Below are positions 62,828 through 64,000 of a DNA stretch of 64,000 nucleotides, piece after piece. Below the pieces are notes generated by a model. The model worked only from the letters and a program-made list of their open reading frames with translations, did not search any database and was not told the origin of the DNA. The translations under genes and the position numbers were made by a program. The first letter of the stretch is position 1, and every line of letters starts with the position of its first letter. The DNA lies in assembly GCF_031583025.1 (NCBI RefSeq), contig NZ_CP134062.1:4340001-4404000 (forward strand), given 5' to 3'. This stretch comes from Mycobacterium sp. Z3061. Its GTDB lineage: Bacteria > Actinomycetota > Actinomycetes > Mycobacteriales > Mycobacteriaceae.

Positions 62828-64000
62828 CTAACTGAATTCGAATGCAGGTGCGCTGCTGACGATCCACTCGTGGCTGATCGGATTGGTGGCCTGCTCGCGG
62901 CGGTAGATGGAGCGGAGTTCGCGCAACAGCGAATCTCGTTGCCAAGCCTGGACCTGCCGCATGACATCGTCATCGGAAAACCTTTCGCACTTTTCCGCAA
63001 CTACTGTCTCGACCAACTGGCCCGCTATCTGGCGCAGCAACAGCGCGTTCGCGTCGAACCGGGCGGTGAAGTCCGCGGCCCGTCCCATCATGGCCTTGTG
63101 CAACGTGACCATGAAGTTCAGCGGAGCATAGAGATCGACGAAGCCCCCGGCGGGACGCGCGCCCTCGATTGCGGCCCATTCCCGGAAGAATTGCTGCATC
63201 CGGTTGCTGAGCGCGATAAGTCCCTCCAAATAGGGCACTACGCCGGGGTCGTCAGCGACACTGACGAATCGGTCGTTGCTGTAGAGAAGTCCCAAGAATC
63301 CCCAGTAGAAGGCGATATCCCAGATCACCTTCGCGGCCATGACGGCAGGTGAGCCCATCAGAATGTACTGGTCGCAGTAAATAGCCAGCCACATCTCGGT
63401 GAGGGACCGAAACAACGAATCGCTGATTCCGGCCCTCCCGACGACATCTTCGCCGTCGAGTTCACGGACAATCATGTCGGTGATGAGGCCGTTGCCGATT
63501 GCAACAAGGTCGAGTCCGGATGAATACAGCGGATCCAGGAAAATTCCCGAGTCTCCGGTGACGCACCACCGGTCGCGTCCGTCGTATACCTGGCTGGCAC
63601 CGTGACTGTAGTTCTTCATCACTCTGAAGTCTTTGATCAGGTGATCGATATCGGCCAGCACCGCGGCGCATTGCGGCTCGTGCTCACGCAACCACGATTT
63701 CGCCTTGGCAAGCGTGTTGAAATCGTTGAATGCATGAAATGCCGGGTCTGCCACAATGCCGACGCTGGTGGCTCCGGATGCCAGCCGGATGAGCCAGACC
63801 CAGTAGCCTTCCCCCATCAGATGATTGGTCGACATTGCCCGGTCGCCTTCGACCAGACGCGCCTGCCAACTCGGATCGTCGCTCCACTTACCGATATCGA
63901 TCTCCGCCGCGACGCGCAGCCACACGGCGTTGCAGTTGTGCTCGTTGGGCCGCCTCAGCTCCAGTTGCCGGGGCAATGCCCGATTTCGCCCCGACGCGTC
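62828..64000 (-). CDS. Flavin-dependent halogenase-like oxidoreductase, 5' end beyond window
   Basis: The visible C-terminal 390 residues of an FAD-dependent enzyme of the tryptophan-halogenase superfamily. The frame is open to the window edge, where DASGRN matches the FAD-site motif. Then come YWVWLIRL (the W-x-W-x-I-P position, with Arg for Pro), TSVGIV, and GDSGIFLDPLYSSGLDL, which contains the halogenase FxxPxxSxG signature. The catalytic Lys region is off the edge, so halogenation is probable but not proven; a halogenase-like monooxygenase is the alternative. It is upstream of the PKS on the same strand with a 120-base gap, so a carrier-bound polyketide or peptidyl intermediate is a plausible substrate. 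Confidence 0.85.
   Translation of the reverse strand, partial: DASGRNRALPRQLELRRPNEHNCNAVWLRVAAEIDIGKWSDDPSWQARLVEGDRAMSTNHLMGEGYWVWLIRLASGATSVGIVADPAFHAFNDFNTLAKAKSWLREHEPQCAAVLADIDHLIKDFRVMKNYSHGASQVYDGRDRWCVTGDSGIFLDPLYSSGLDLVAIGNGLITDMIVRELDGEDVVGRAGISDSLFRSLTEMWLAIYCDQYILMGSPAVMAAKVIWDIAFYWGFLGLLYSNDRFVSVADDPGVVPYLEGLIALSNRMQQFFREWAAIEGARPAGGFVDLYAPLNFMVTLHKAMMGRAADFTARFDANALLLRQIAGQLVETVVAEKCERFSDDDVMRQVQAWQRDSLLRELRSIYRREQATNPISHEWIVSSAPAFEFS

Overview
The window is high-GC actinobacterial DNA, almost certainly from a mycobacterium (Mycolicibacterium/Mycobacterium type). The evidence is DUF732 and DUF1707 proteins, a PknH-sensor-like lipoprotein, Ddn-like deazaflavin proteins, an F420-dependent LLM oxidoreductase, an NDMA-dependent alcohol dehydrogenase, a CX2HX2C ferredoxin, a TIGR00027-type methyltransferase, frequent GTG starts and many 4-base start/stop overlaps. 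I see no insertion sequence, prophage or CRISPR array.

Bases 1-19295 form a lithoautotrophy block. It starts with the Huc-type [NiFe] hydrogenase small subunit (cut by the window edge) and the HucM-like stalk protein. Then come an AraC regulator, a red-type RuBisCO operon cbbL-cbbS-cbbX-cbbR (minus), a divergent class I fructose-bisphosphate aldolase, a GAF histidine kinase/NarL response-regulator pair (minus), and rpe-tkt-cbbY (plus). The hydrogenase maturation genes follow: hypF-hypC-hypD-hypE (minus) divergent from hypA-hypB (plus). Together they suggest that electrons from H2, possibly at atmospheric concentration, support CO2 fixation. Phosphoribulokinase, GAPDH and PGK are not in the window.

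Bases 19296-23119 hold a light-sensing partner-switching module: a bacteriophytochrome (PAS-GAF-PHY) whose output is a PP2C/SpoIIE phosphatase instead of a kinase, facing a STAS anti-anti-sigma factor and an RsbW-like anti-sigma kinase. A second partner-switching unit (GAF-GAF-PP2C-HATPase plus STAS) lies at 42254-45093.

Bases 23169-50000 are mixed accessory and housekeeping genes. They include two methyltransferases, a secreted Gly-Pro repeat protein, a RES-domain toxin with its antitoxin, a VIT-vWA-DUF4349 fusion with a MerR regulator, an AraC regulator, a broken GAF-ANTAR gene, a lipoprotein, a ferredoxin, a two-component pair, a P450/NDMA-alcohol dehydrogenase operon, a DEAD-box helicase, small secreted proteins, tRNA-Cys(GCA) followed by a long hairpin, an LLM oxidoreductase, a TetR regulator with a 17-bp-arm operator beside Ddn-like genes, and an MDR oxidoreductase.

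Bases 50000-64000 look like a specialised-metabolite locus: an unrecognised 26-residue ORF followed by a hairpin, an NRPS (C-A-PCP-C), and on the opposite strand a flavin halogenase-like enzyme (cut by the window edge), a one-module type I PKS (KS-AT-DH-KR-ACP) and an ABC exporter translationally coupled to it. No thioesterase is visible. I do not recognise the product.
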